From positions 1 to 32,687 of the forward strand of contig NZ_JADKMA010000069.1 in NCBI RefSeq assembly GCF_017676365.1: DNA of 32,687 nt, read 5' to 3'. The stretch is from Streptomyces oryzae (GTDB lineage: Bacteria > Actinomycetota > Actinomycetes > Streptomycetales > Streptomycetaceae). Below the pieces are notes generated by a model, which did not search any database, was not told where the DNA came from, and worked only from the letters and a program-made list of their open reading frames with translations. How positions within the stretch are numbered: the first letter of the stretch is position 1; each line of letters starts with the position of its first letter. The translations under genes and the position numbers were made by a program. Positions 21,693-28,684 of the stretch are shown here, in pieces.

Positions 21693-22700
21693 TCAGTCGT
21701 CGGCGCCCGGGGCCGGCAGCGAGGTGAGCCAGGTGGTCAGCAGCCGGTTGATCTCCTCGGGGCGCTCCTGCTGGATCCAGTGGCCGCAGTTTTCCAGGAT
21801 GTGGGAGGAGTGCAGGCCCGGGAGGGTGGTGGGATAGGCGTCGATGGCCTCGCGCAGCCAGGTGGTGGAGGCGTCCATGCCGCCGCCGGCGAAGAACGAC
21901 GGCTGGGTGAGGGGGGCGCCGTCGAAGTCGGCCAGCTCCTCCCAGTCCCGGTCCATGTTGCGGTATCGGTTGAGGGGCCCGGTGAAGCCGGTCCGCTCGA
22001 ACTCCCCTGCGTAGAAGTCGAGATCCGCCTCGCTGAGCCAGCCCGGCAGCCGGCCGGCCGGGAACCGGTCGCGCATCAGGCCGCCGGGGGCGATGAAATG
22101 CGGGTCGGGCGCGTCCTGCGCCGGCATGGTGTCGGCGGACAGGGCCGCGTAGACGCCGGCCAGCCAGCCGCGGACGTCGGGCTCGATCTCGGCCTCGGCA
22201 CGGCCCGGCTGCTGGAAGTAGGCGACGTAGAACTCCTCGTCGCCGCCCACCCGGGCGAAGACCTCGCTGGGCCGGGGGCCGCCGCGCGGGCTGTAGGGGA
22301 CGCTCAGCATGCCTACCGCGCGGAAGACATCGGGCCGCACCAGTGCGGAGTTCGCGGCGATCGGCGAGCCCCAGTCGTGCCCGATGATCACGGCACTCGA
22401 TTCGCCGAGGGCTTCGACCACCGCGACGTTGTCCTCCACGAGGTCGAGCATCCGGTAGGCCGCCGTCTCGGCAGGCTTGGACGAGCGGCCATAGCCCCGT
22501 ACGTCGATGGCCACGGCGCGGTATCCGGCAGCTGCCAGTGCGGGCAGTTGGTGGCGCCAGGAGTACCAGGACTCGGGGAATCCGTGCACGAGCAGCACCA
22601 GCGGGCCGGTGCCCTGCTCGACCAGGTGGATCCGGCCGGCCGGCGAGGGGACCGTCCGGTGCTTCGGTTCCCGCGTCAAGTCCGTGGTGTGCGACGACAT
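21693..22700 (-). CDS. Alpha/beta-fold epoxide hydrolase
   Basis: A 335-residue alpha/beta hydrolase of the epoxide hydrolase family. HGFPESW (39-45) forms the oxyanion region and VIIGHDWGSP (104-113) carries the nucleophile Asp109, the Asp being diagnostic for epoxide hydrolases or dehalogenases rather than esterases. The acid lies in GGMDAST and the base is His307 in NCGHWIQQE. A cap domain (about 130-240) with YFQQPGRAE is typical of EphA-like enzymes, and the cap tyrosines are present. It is probably cytoplasmic. The start ATG 22700 has GGAGG 4 bases upstream. Four TTGCCGG half-sites lie upstream. Confidence 0.9.
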   Translation of the reverse strand: MSSHTTDLTREPKHRTVPSPAGRIHLVEQGTGPLVLLVHGFPESWYSWRHQLPALAAAGYRAVAIDVRGYGRSSKPAETAAYRMLDLVEDNVAVVEALGESSAVIIGHDWGSPIAANSALVRPDVFRAVGMLSVPYSPRGGPRPSEVFARVGGDEEFYVAYFQQPGRAEAEIEPDVRGWLAGVYAALSADTMPAQDAPDPHFIAPGGLMRDRFPAGRLPGWLSEADLDFYAGEFERTGFTGPLNRYRNMDRDWEELADFDGAPLTQPSFFAGGGMDASTTWLREAIDAYPTTLPGLHSSHILENCGHWIQQERPEEINRLLTTWLTSLPAPGADD

Positions 22701-22740
22701 ATGTCCTCCGAGGCTGCTCAACTGCCGGGCACGGTGCCCG

Positions 22741-22824
22741 TTGCCGGACCGTCGGCCGACCGGCCCGGCAACGATCATGTAACCCACCGCGCCCGGATTC
22801 CAACCGTATTGCCGGACCGGCAAA
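22741..22824. promoter_or_regulatory. Cluster of TTGCCGG half-sites before the epoxide hydrolase gene
   Basis: TTGCCGG-A-CCGGCAA is a perfect 15-bp palindrome at 22810-22824. A second pair, TTGCCGG (22741-22747) and CCGGCAA (22765-22771), is spaced by 17 bp. The 11-mer TTGCCGGACCG occurs in both. The cluster is 41-124 bp upstream of the start, as expected of regulator binding sites. Confidence 0.55.
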
Positions 22825-22884
22825 AGCGCGGGGCTGCCCCGGGTGAGGCGGGCCCCGTGCCGTGCTCAGGGCGAGGTGCGCGCC

Positions 22885-22902
22885 CTGACCGTTGTAGGTC
22901 AG
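22885..22902 (-). terminator. Candidate terminator after the leuE-like gene
   Basis: A hairpin with a 6-bp stem, CTGACC / GGTCAG, and loop GTTGTA, 50 bp downstream of the exporter stop. It is modest, and the surrounding sequence is GC-rich and may extend the structure. Confidence 0.4.
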
Positions 22903-22951
22903 CGGCGCCGGGCGGGATCCGGGCGGGGACGCCGGGCCGGAGCCGGGCTGC

Positions 22952-23608
22952 TCAGCCTCCGGCGGTGGCGAGCTTCGCCGCGAAGCCGAGGAACAGCGCA
23001 CTCGCCCCGGCGGTCAGGCAGGCCGACAGCCGCTTGCGGCGGCTGAACTGCGCCGACAGATAGGTGGCCCCGAGGATCAGAACGGTGACGTAACAGACGC
23101 TGATCGACTGGTAGACCACCGCCAGCAGCGCGAAGGACAGCGCAGGGTACGGGTAGTCGGGATCCACGAACTGCACGAAGAACGAGATGAAGAACAGGAT
23201 CGCCTTCGGGTTCAGCAAAGTGACCAGCACCGCCCGGCGGAAGGGCCGCTCGGCCGCGGCCGTCTCCGGCTGCGCCTCGTCGGTGGGCTCCTTGCGGTTG
23301 CGCCAGGTCTGCCATGCGCCGCGCAGCATCCCGACGGCGATCCACCCTAGGTAGCCGGCTCCGGCGTACTTCACCACGGCGAAGGCCACCGGGTTGGCCT
23401 GCAGCAGTGAGGCGACGCCGGCCGCGGCCAGCAGCATCAGGGCCATCTCGCCGAGGAAGACACCGGCCCCGGCGCGGTAGCCCGTCCGCACGCCGCGCCG
23501 CGCCGCCACCGACAGCGTGTACAGCGAACTCGGCCCCGGCAGCAGAATGATCAGCAGAGTCCCCAGTGCGTAGGTGGGCAGGTTCGCCACTCCCAGCATC
23601 GGTACCAC
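22952..23608 (-). CDS. leuE: LysE/RhtB-family amino-acid exporter, LeuE-like
   Basis: A 218-residue membrane protein with six predicted helices, of the LysE/RhtB superfamily. The family signature is visible in the first helix (LLIILLPGPSSLYTL) and in LLNPKAILFFISFFVQFVDP. The N-terminus aligns with E. coli LeuE without gaps from the GTG at 23608 (26 residues to the PGP), supporting that start; ATG 23599 is an alternative. LeuE-type proteins export leucine and similar neutral amino acids by proton exchange. It is monocistronic, between the second TetR gene and the epoxide hydrolase. Confidence 0.88.
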   Translation of the reverse strand: MVPMLGVANLPTYALGTLLIILLPGPSSLYTLSVAARRGVRTGYRAGAGVFLGEMALMLLAAAGVASLLQANPVAFAVVKYAGAGYLGWIAVGMLRGAWQTWRNRKEPTDEAQPETAAAERPFRRAVLVTLLNPKAILFFISFFVQFVDPDYPYPALSFALLAVVYQSISVCYVTVLILGATYLSAQFSRRKRLSACLTAGASALFLGFAAKLATAGG

Positions 23609-23671
23609 TCCGCTCTCCGGCTGTCGCTTCGGCCGCCAGGCGCCGCTGATCGGGCAACAGTACGGTCCAAG

Positions 23672-23718
23672 GTGCCCGCGCGCCCGCCGAATTTCCCGGC
23701 GGACCTCCCGCCGGGCAC
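23672..23718 (-). terminator. Nested hairpins after the second TetR gene
   Basis: An inner stem CCGCCG (23684-23689) / CGGCGG (23697-23702) lies within an outer pair GTGCCCG (23672-23678) / CGGGCAC (23712-23718), about 60-107 bp downstream of the TetR stop and upstream of leuE. Confidence 0.45.
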
Positions 23719-23778
23719 GTATCCAGGCGCGGTGACGTGTCCTGCTCGTCTCCGATGGCCTGCACCACGCAACTCCCC

Positions 23779-24369
23779 TTACGTGAGCCCGGTCAGGGCC
23801 GCGATCAGCCGGTCGAGCTGTGCTGACGGATCGGGGGCGCCCGGCCAGCTCGTCATCAGGAGGTGGTGGGCGGTGCCGACCAGGGCGAGGGCGAGGGCTT
23901 CGGGGTCCGCGTGGGCGGCCACCCGCTCCAGGCGCTGCTCGGCGGCCAGATAGGCGGCGACGGACTCCTGAACTGCAGCGAAGCCCGGCGCTCCGGCGGC
24001 CATCGCGTCCCGGAAGCGCGCCGAGGCACCGGGGCGGGTGAGGGCGATGCCCGCCATGGTCGGGCCCGCCGAGGTGAGCAGCGCCTCGGTGACGGTGGCG
24101 AGGTTCGCGGCGACCGTCTCCTGCCCGGCACGCTGCGGCAGTTCGGCGGCGAGCGCTGCGGTCCGCGCGAAGCGGTCCAGGACGAGCTGGGCGACGAACT
24201 CGTCCAGCCCGCCTGCGAAGTGGGCGTGCAGCATCCCTTTGGCACAGCCCGCCTCGTCGGTGACGGCCCGGCTCGTCAGCGCGCCGGGTCCACCGCGGGC
24301 GACGACGCGTTCGGCGGCGGCGAAGAGACGTTCACGGATGTCGGGGACGGCAACCCCACGAGGGGACAT
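23779..24369 (-). CDS. TetR/AcrR-family regulator (paralogue 2)
   Basis: A 196-residue regulator closely similar to the TetR at 14930-15529: VPDIRERLFAAAERV, then ALTSRAVTDEAGCAKGMLHAHF in the helix-turn-helix. The ligand-binding part is more diverged, with a His-containing ALVGTAHHLLM helix. ATG 24369 is preferred because AAAGG lies 6 bases upstream; ATG 24372 directly precedes it. It is divergent from a SAM methyltransferase gene with two copies of the 17-bp operator between, so it probably represses that gene and itself. The inducer is unknown. Confidence 0.88.
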   Translation of the reverse strand: MSPRGVAVPDIRERLFAAAERVVARGGPGALTSRAVTDEAGCAKGMLHAHFAGGLDEFVAQLVLDRFARTAALAAELPQRAGQETVAANLATVTEALLTSAGPTMAGIALTRPGASARFRDAMAAGAPGFAAVQESVAAYLAAEQRLERVAAHADPEALALALVGTAHHLLMTSWPGAPDPSAQLDRLIAALTGLT

Positions 24370-24410
24370 CATTGACCTTTCGGACAGAACAGCGCGGCGG
24401 GTGGACAGTT

Positions 24411-24450
24411 TGGGCACGCGCCCATACATTCTTTGGGCACCCGCCCATAC
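24411..24450. promoter_or_regulatory. 17-bp operator, sites 2 and 3 (tandem) between TetR and methyltransferase
   Basis: TGGGCACGCGCCCATAC (24411-24427) and TGGGCACCCGCCCATAC (24434-24450) are in direct orientation with a 23-bp period. They match site 1 (14868-14884) in 13 fixed positions with identical N4 spacing. They lie 42 bp from the TetR start and 38 bp from the methyltransferase start. Confidence 0.75.
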
Positions 24451-24487
24451 TAGGCCGGAGAACCGGCAGGGAAAGCCGAGGTCCGTC

Positions 24488-25333
24488 ATGCAGCAGAACC
24501 CCAACGCCGAGCAGGAGCAGGCGTGGAACGGTTACGAGGGCGTCCACTGGGCCCGCAACCAGGACCGCTGGGACGCCGTGAACGAAGGGTTCAACCAGCC
24601 GCTCCTCGACGCCGCCGCCATCACACCCGGCGACACCGTGCTGGACATCGGCTGCGGCGCGGGCGCCACCACCCGGCTCGCCGCCCGCCGCGCCACCGAC
24701 GGGCACGCAACCGGCGTCGACCTCTCCGACCCGCAGCTGGAGCGCGCCAGCGCCAGCGCCCAGGCGGAACGCCTGGACAATGTGACGTTCGAGCAGGGTG
24801 ACGCCCAGGTGCACCCGCTGGCCGGGCGCGACTTCGACGTGGCGATCAGCCGCTTCGGGGTGATGTTCTTCGAGGACCCCGTGGCCGCGTTCCGCAATAT
24901 CGCCGACGGCCTGCGCGCCGGCGGCAGGCTCGCCTTCATCTGCGCGGCGGACGCCGAGCGGAACGAATGGCTCCAGGCGCTCACCGAGCTGCGCTCGCAC
25001 CTGCCGGTCGGCGGCTTCGGCGCAACGGGCGGGCCGGGCATGTTCTCCCTCGCCGACCCCGCGCGGGTGCGCGAGGTCCTGACCGCCGCCGGCTTCACGG
25101 ACATCGACGTCCAGCACGCCGAGGCGTACGGGAGGTGGGGGCAGGGCGCCGAGGACGCGACCGACTTCCTCTTCGCCTCGGGCCCCGGCCGCCATCTGCT
25201 CGCGCAGGTGGATCCGGAGGCCGGCGCACGGGCCCGGCGCGAACTGACCGAGCTGCTGCGCACCCATGAGGACGCCGAGGGCACGGTCCGGCTGCGCAGC
25301 TCCGCATGGCTGGTCACCGCCGTGCACCCGTGA
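24488..25333 (+). CDS. Class I SAM-dependent methyltransferase
   Basis: A 281-residue methyltransferase. Motif I is VLDIGCGAGATT (51-62), the acidic end of strand 2 is GVDLSDPQL, and motif post-I to IV are FEQGDAQVHPL and FDVAISRFGVMFFEDP. This is a UbiE/Methyltransf_11/25-like arrangement with an extra helical N-terminal part (WNGYEGVHWARNQDRWD) common in actinobacterial family members. The substrate is unknown. The start ATG 24488 has GAGG 6 bases upstream. It is divergent from the second TetR with two tandem operators, so expression is likely induced by that regulator's ligand. The next promoter begins 18 bp after its stop. Confidence 0.88.
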   Translation: MQQNPNAEQEQAWNGYEGVHWARNQDRWDAVNEGFNQPLLDAAAITPGDTVLDIGCGAGATTRLAARRATDGHATGVDLSDPQLERASASAQAERLDNVTFEQGDAQVHPLAGRDFDVAISRFGVMFFEDPVAAFRNIADGLRAGGRLAFICAADAERNEWLQALTELRSHLPVGGFGATGGPGMFSLADPARVREVLTAAGFTDIDVQHAEAYGRWGQGAEDATDFLFASGPGRHLLAQVDPEAGARARRELTELLRTHEDAEGTVRLRSSAWLVTAVHP

Positions 25334-25350
25334 CGGATGACGGCCCGGGG

Positions 25351-25380
25351 ATGACACGTAGGAAATTTCCTACGTATAGT
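25351..25380 (+). promoter_or_regulatory. Promoter and 20-bp operator of the VOC operon (leaderless)
   Basis: ATGACA (25351-25356) and TATAGT (25375-25380), with an 18-bp spacer, form a strong vegetative-type promoter. The spacer is filled by a perfect 20-bp palindrome ACGTAGGAAATTTCCTACGT (25356-25375). The -10 ends only 6 bases before the ATG at 25387, so the transcript should start at or next to the ATG. The ArsR protein two frames on is the obvious candidate repressor. Confidence 0.75.
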
Positions 25381-25386
25381 GCCGGC

Positions 25387-25767
25387 ATGAACATCACGCA
25401 CGCCAGGACCGTCACCGTGCCCGTCTCCGACCAGGACCGGGCCAAGGACTTCTACGTCTCCACGCTCGGCTTCGAGGTCATTGCCGACCAGCGGATGGGC
25501 CCGGTGCGCTGGCTCCAGGTCGCCCCGCACGGAGCCGCGACCGGCTTCACGCTGGCCTCCGCCGAGCAGGGTTTCACGCCGGGCAGCGCGCGCGGCATCA
25601 TCCTGGAGACCTCCGCCCTCGATGCCGACTGCGCGGCACTCGTACAGGCCGGCGCCGCGGTCGAGGGCCCGACTCAGCTGCCCTGGGGCCGCCAGGCCAT
25701 CCTCACGGACCCCGACGGCAACAGCTTCGTCCTCGCCGCCCCGGCCCCCGCGGCATCCCAGGTCTGA
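25387..25767 (+). CDS. VOC (glyoxalase/bleomycin-resistance fold) family protein
   Basis: A 126-residue single-domain VOC protein made of two beta-alpha-beta-beta-beta units. The first unit is VTVPVSDQDRAKDFYVSTLGFEV, and the second ends in the usual DPDGNSFVL. The metal-ligand Glu normally found near the end (FEL) is Val here, so a glyoxalase I reaction is unlikely; binding or another VOC reaction fits better. ATG 25387 has no ribosome binding site and lies about 7 bases after the -10, indicating leaderless translation. It is the first gene of a tight operon with ArsR, SRPBCC and probably TIGR03086 genes. Confidence 0.88.
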   Translation: MNITHARTVTVPVSDQDRAKDFYVSTLGFEVIADQRMGPVRWLQVAPHGAATGFTLASAEQGFTPGSARGIILETSALDADCAALVQAGAAVEGPTQLPWGRQAILTDPDGNSFVLAAPAPAASQV

Positions 25768-25770
25768 ACG

Positions 25771-26112
25771 ATGCCCACCACCGGGACCCAGGACGGGAAA
25801 GTCTTCGCCGCGCTCGCCAGCCCGGTGCGGCGCGAGGTGCTGGCGCTGCTGCGGGACACCGGCCCGCAGTCCGTCACCGCACTCGCCGCGCACTTCGCCA
25901 TGGCACGCCCGAGCTTCTCGGAGCATCTGCGGGTGCTGCGAGAGGCCGGCCTGGTCAGCGAGACGAGATCGGGCCGGCAACGGCTCTACCGGCTGGAGGC
26001 AGCCGCCTTGTACGAGGTGCAGGAGTGGCTGAATCCGTTCGAGCGGTACTGGCGCGAGAAACTGAGCAACCTGCGCGACCTGCTCGACACGCTCGAGGAC
26101 GATGAGCCGTGA
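25771..26112 (+). CDS. ArsR/SmtB-type winged-helix regulator
   Basis: A 113-residue winged-helix repressor: FAALASPVRREVLALLRDTGPQ, then ALAAHFAMARPSFSEHLRVLREAGLV as the recognition region and a wing SETRSGRQRLYRLE. There are no cysteine or His/Asp metal clusters, so it belongs to the non-metal ArsR group usually paired with SRPBCC/AHSA1 genes. It begins 3 bases after the VOC stop and its stop overlaps the next gene's GTG (GTGA), so it is translationally coupled. It probably binds the 20-bp palindrome in the operon promoter. Confidence 0.9.
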   Translation: MPTTGTQDGKVFAALASPVRREVLALLRDTGPQSVTALAAHFAMARPSFSEHLRVLREAGLVSETRSGRQRLYRLEAAALYEVQEWLNPFERYWREKLSNLRDLLDTLEDDEP

Positions 26113-26636
26113 CCGACGACGAAACAGCTGACTGCACATCCGACGACCGCCCGAAGGCGGGCGTTCAAGACCCGAGTGCGGGTGACGATCCCACCACCGT
26201 CCGGGTCGACCAGTTCCTGGCGCACCCACCGGCCAAGGTCTGGCGAGCGCTGACCGAACCGGAGCTGATCGCGCAGTGGCTCATGCCCTGCGACTTCCGT
26301 CTGGAGATCGGCCACCGCTACACCATGCAGGCCAGGGCCATGCCCGCCACCGGTTTCTCCGGCACCGTCCAGGCCGAGGTGCTCGCCTTCGAGCCGGAGA
26401 GCATGCTTCGGGTCGGCTGGCGTGACGCCGACCCCGGCAGCGCGAGCGGCGCGGACTGGACCATCACCTGGACGTTGCGGCCCGAAGGCCGCGGCACCCG
26501 GCTCTTCCTCGTCCACGAGGGCTTCGACCCCGACAATCCGCTCCAGCAGCGTGCCCGCCACGTGATGGGCGGCGGCTGGGTCTCGGTGGCCGGACGCCGG
26601 CTGGACGAGGTCCTCCGCGGCATGCCGCCGAAGTGA
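26109..26636 (+). CDS. SRPBCC / AHSA1-like domain protein
   Basis: A 175-residue protein. After a 30-residue acidic lead, the SRPBCC (START-like) fold begins VRVDQFLAHPPAKVWRALTEPELIAQWLMP, the standard opening of AHSA1-related proteins. It ends with the long C-terminal helix HVMGGGWVSVAGRRLDEVL. Such proteins bind hydrophobic ligands; those paired with ArsR regulators have no settled function. The GTG at 26109 overlaps the ArsR stop by four bases with GAGGA upstream. Confidence 0.88.
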   Translation: MTDDETADCTSDDRPKAGVQDPSAGDDPTTVRVDQFLAHPPAKVWRALTEPELIAQWLMPCDFRLEIGHRYTMQARAMPATGFSGTVQAEVLAFEPESMLRVGWRDADPGSASGADWTITWTLRPEGRGTRLFLVHEGFDPDNPLQQRARHVMGGGWVSVAGRRLDEVLRGMPPK

Positions 26637-26707
26637 CCAGCACAGCTCCTGGTCGCAGAGCCCCCTCACGTATCGAACAACACCCGTACCGAACCACCGG
26701 AGCCCTC

Positions 26708-27301
26708 ATGTCCGCTGTCGCAGACCACTACGCCCAGCTCGCCGACGCCTTCCTGGCCCGCGTCCGGGCAGCGCCCGCCGACCGGTGGGATGCCAAGAGC
26801 CCGTGCCGGGGCTGGGCAGCCCGCGATGTCGTCGCACACGTCGTCAATGGGCACCGCGGGATCCTCGCCGCGGTGCACGGCACTCCCCCGTCGCCCGCTC
26901 ACGGGGTCGCCGTCTCACCCATGGGAGAGGCGCCTGCCGTGGATCCCGACGCCGATCTGGCGGCCGCGTTCCTCGCCTGCCGTACCGGCATGCTCGCGCT
27001 GCTCAATGACCCTGCGCTGGCAGCGCGGCCGCTGCCCGGCGGTCCGCTGGGGCCGGTCCCGGTGGAGCAGGCCGTCGAGGTGATCGGCGCCCTCGAACTG
27101 CTGGGCCACACCTGGGACCTGGCCCGCGCCACCGGGGGCGACGAAATACTCGACCAGGACGCCGTCACCCGCACCCACCAGGCGCTGCTCCCCCACCACG
27201 CGGCACTGCTGGCGACCGGCGCCTTCGACGAGAGCGTCCCGGCACCGGACGGCGCCGACGCGCAGACCGCGTTCCTGCGCTTCATCGGCCGCCGGCCGTG
27301 A
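26708..27301 (+). CDS. TIGR03086-type DinB-like metal-binding protein
   Basis: A 197-residue four-helix DinB/maleylpyruvate isomerase-like protein of the TIGR03086 kind. The opening YAQLADAFLARVRAAPADRW and SPCRGWAARDVVAHVV are typical. Metal-site histidines are visible in VAHVVNGH and in LLGHTWDLARA. Mycothiol-dependent enzymes share this fold, but no substrate can be named. I place the start at ATG 26708 (GGAG 5-6 bases upstream, and the family usually opens this way). GTG 26633, overlapping the SRPBCC stop, would add 25 residues. It is likely the last gene of the VOC operon. Confidence 0.85.
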   Translation: MSAVADHYAQLADAFLARVRAAPADRWDAKSPCRGWAARDVVAHVVNGHRGILAAVHGTPPSPAHGVAVSPMGEAPAVDPDADLAAAFLACRTGMLALLNDPALAARPLPGGPLGPVPVEQAVEVIGALELLGHTWDLARATGGDEILDQDAVTRTHQALLPHHAALLATGAFDESVPAPDGADAQTAFLRFIGRRP

Positions 27302-27311
27302 ATGCATTTTT

Positions 27312-27329
27312 GTACCTACTAGTATGTAC
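27312..27329. promoter_or_regulatory. Operator-like palindrome before the tautomerase gene
   Basis: GTACCTACTAGTATGTAC is an 18-bp palindrome with one mismatched pair and a TACTAGTA core; it lies 56 bp before the tautomerase ATG. A TAGTAT within it could be a -10. No matching regulator is certain. Confidence 0.5.
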
Positions 27330-27384
27330 GGCGTATTCGATCCTCGCGGGCCACCACCCCGCCGCACCAAGGAGAGCCGCCGCC

Positions 27385-27765
27385 ATGCCCTTCGTCCGTA
27401 TCGACGCACTGCGAGCCGGCCCGGACCGGCTCGACGCGCTCGGCCGTGCCGTGCACGACGCTCTGGTCGAGACGATCGGGATACCGCCCGACGACCGGTT
27501 CCAGGTCCTCGTCGGCCACGACGGCACCAACAGCACGCTCCGCTACGGCGATTACCTCGGTGTGCACCGCGACGACGGCATCGTCTACGTCGCGATCACC
27601 ATGCGCTCCGGGCGGACTCCCGCACAGAAGCAGGCCCTGTACCGGCGGATCGCCGAACTCGGCGAGCAGTACGCGGCGACCGAGCCGCGCAACATGTTCA
27701 TCACCGTGACCGAGAACCACTCGACCGACTGGTCACTCGGCAACGGCATCGCGCAGTACGTCTGA
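27385..27765 (+). CDS. Tautomerase-superfamily protein
   Basis: A 126-residue protein beginning MPFVRIDAL; after Met removal Pro1 would be the catalytic base of the 4-oxalocrotonate tautomerase/MSAD superfamily. The length and two-unit beta-alpha-beta layout (second unit VYVAITMRSGRTPAQKQALYRRIAEL) match the about 130-residue actinobacterial members rather than 62-residue 4-OT. The substrate is unknown. The start is supported by AAGGAG 10 bases upstream. It converges with the XRE regulator gene, 32 bp apart. Confidence 0.88.
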   Translation: MPFVRIDALRAGPDRLDALGRAVHDALVETIGIPPDDRFQVLVGHDGTNSTLRYGDYLGVHRDDGIVYVAITMRSGRTPAQKQALYRRIAELGEQYAATEPRNMFITVTENHSTDWSLGNGIAQYV

Positions 27766-27797
27766 GACGGCAGTTCGCCGGGTGAGGCGGTTACGCA

Positions 27798-28640
27798 TCA
27801 GCTCCCGGCTCCCGCGGAACGGGTGCCGACAGCGGGCAGGAGGCGTAGTTTCTCGTCGCTCTCCGAACCGGGCGTCGCCGTGTAGACGAGCAGCGTCTGA
27901 GCCTGGTCCGGGTCCAGCAGCACCTGGCAGTGCAGCTCGATCTCACCCAACTCGGGATGGAGGAACCGCTTCGGCTCCACCCGGGGCACCCCGACCTCGT
28001 GCACGCTCCACCACTCGGCGAACTCCTCACTGGCCTTCAGCAGCCGCTCCACCAGCGCTTCGGCCCGACTGCCCCTGCCCTGCCGGGAGTAGGCGGCACG
28101 CAGCTCGGCGGTGAAGAACCTGCTGTGCCGCGGGTGGTCCTCCTCCGGGTAGATCAGCCGGGTCGCCGGGTCGGTGAACCACCGGTGGAGCAGGCTGCGG
28201 TCCGCTCCGGTGTAGCGGGACTCGTCACCGACCAGGGCGACGGCGGGCGGCGTCTGCCACAGCGTCTCCGCCAGATCGTTGACCACCTGCGCCGGAGTGT
28301 CGTCGAGGCGGCCCAGAATCCGCATCAGTCCGGGCGTGATGTGCTCCGAACCCAGCCGCGGCGGCGCGTTGTGCCCGGCAATTCGGAACAGGTGGTCACG
28401 CTCGGCGAGCGACAGATGGAGGCCGCGGGCGATGGCCGCCAGCATCGGCGTGGACGGCTGTGGCCCGCGCTGCTGCTCCAGTCGGCTGTAGTAGTCGGTC
28501 GACATGCCACTGAGGGCCGCCGCCTCCTCGCGCCGCAGCCCCCTCGTCCGGCGGCGCGGCCCACGGGGCAGCCCCACGTCCTCGGGCTGCAGAGCCTCCC
28601 GGCGGGTGCGCAGGAAGTCCGCGAGTTGCGCTCTGTCCAC
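27798..28640 (-). CDS. XRE-family regulator with MmyB-like ligand-binding domain
   Basis: A 280-residue regulator: an XRE helix-turn-helix at about 8-85 (LRREEAAALSGMSTDYYSRLEQQRG, with the typical PSTPMLAAIARGLHLS after it), then an MmyB-like domain of about 180 residues that starts near NDLAETLWQTPPAVALVGD and includes WWSVHEVGVP and LGEIELHCQVLLDPDQ. Such regulators often control a neighbouring SDR or reductase gene. The start is GTG 28640 with AGGGAG 9 bases upstream. It lies 44 bp downstream of the SDR gene on the same strand, so the two are probably one operon. Confidence 0.9.
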   Translation of the reverse strand: MDRAQLADFLRTRREALQPEDVGLPRGPRRRTRGLRREEAAALSGMSTDYYSRLEQQRGPQPSTPMLAAIARGLHLSLAERDHLFRIAGHNAPPRLGSEHITPGLMRILGRLDDTPAQVVNDLAETLWQTPPAVALVGDESRYTGADRSLLHRWFTDPATRLIYPEEDHPRHSRFFTAELRAAYSRQGRGSRAEALVERLLKASEEFAEWWSVHEVGVPRVEPKRFLHPELGEIELHCQVLLDPDQAQTLLVYTATPGSESDEKLRLLPAVGTRSAGAGS

Positions 28641-28684
28641 GATCCGAAGCTCCCTGTTCCGCGTTCCGTCGCCGTACGGCGGTC

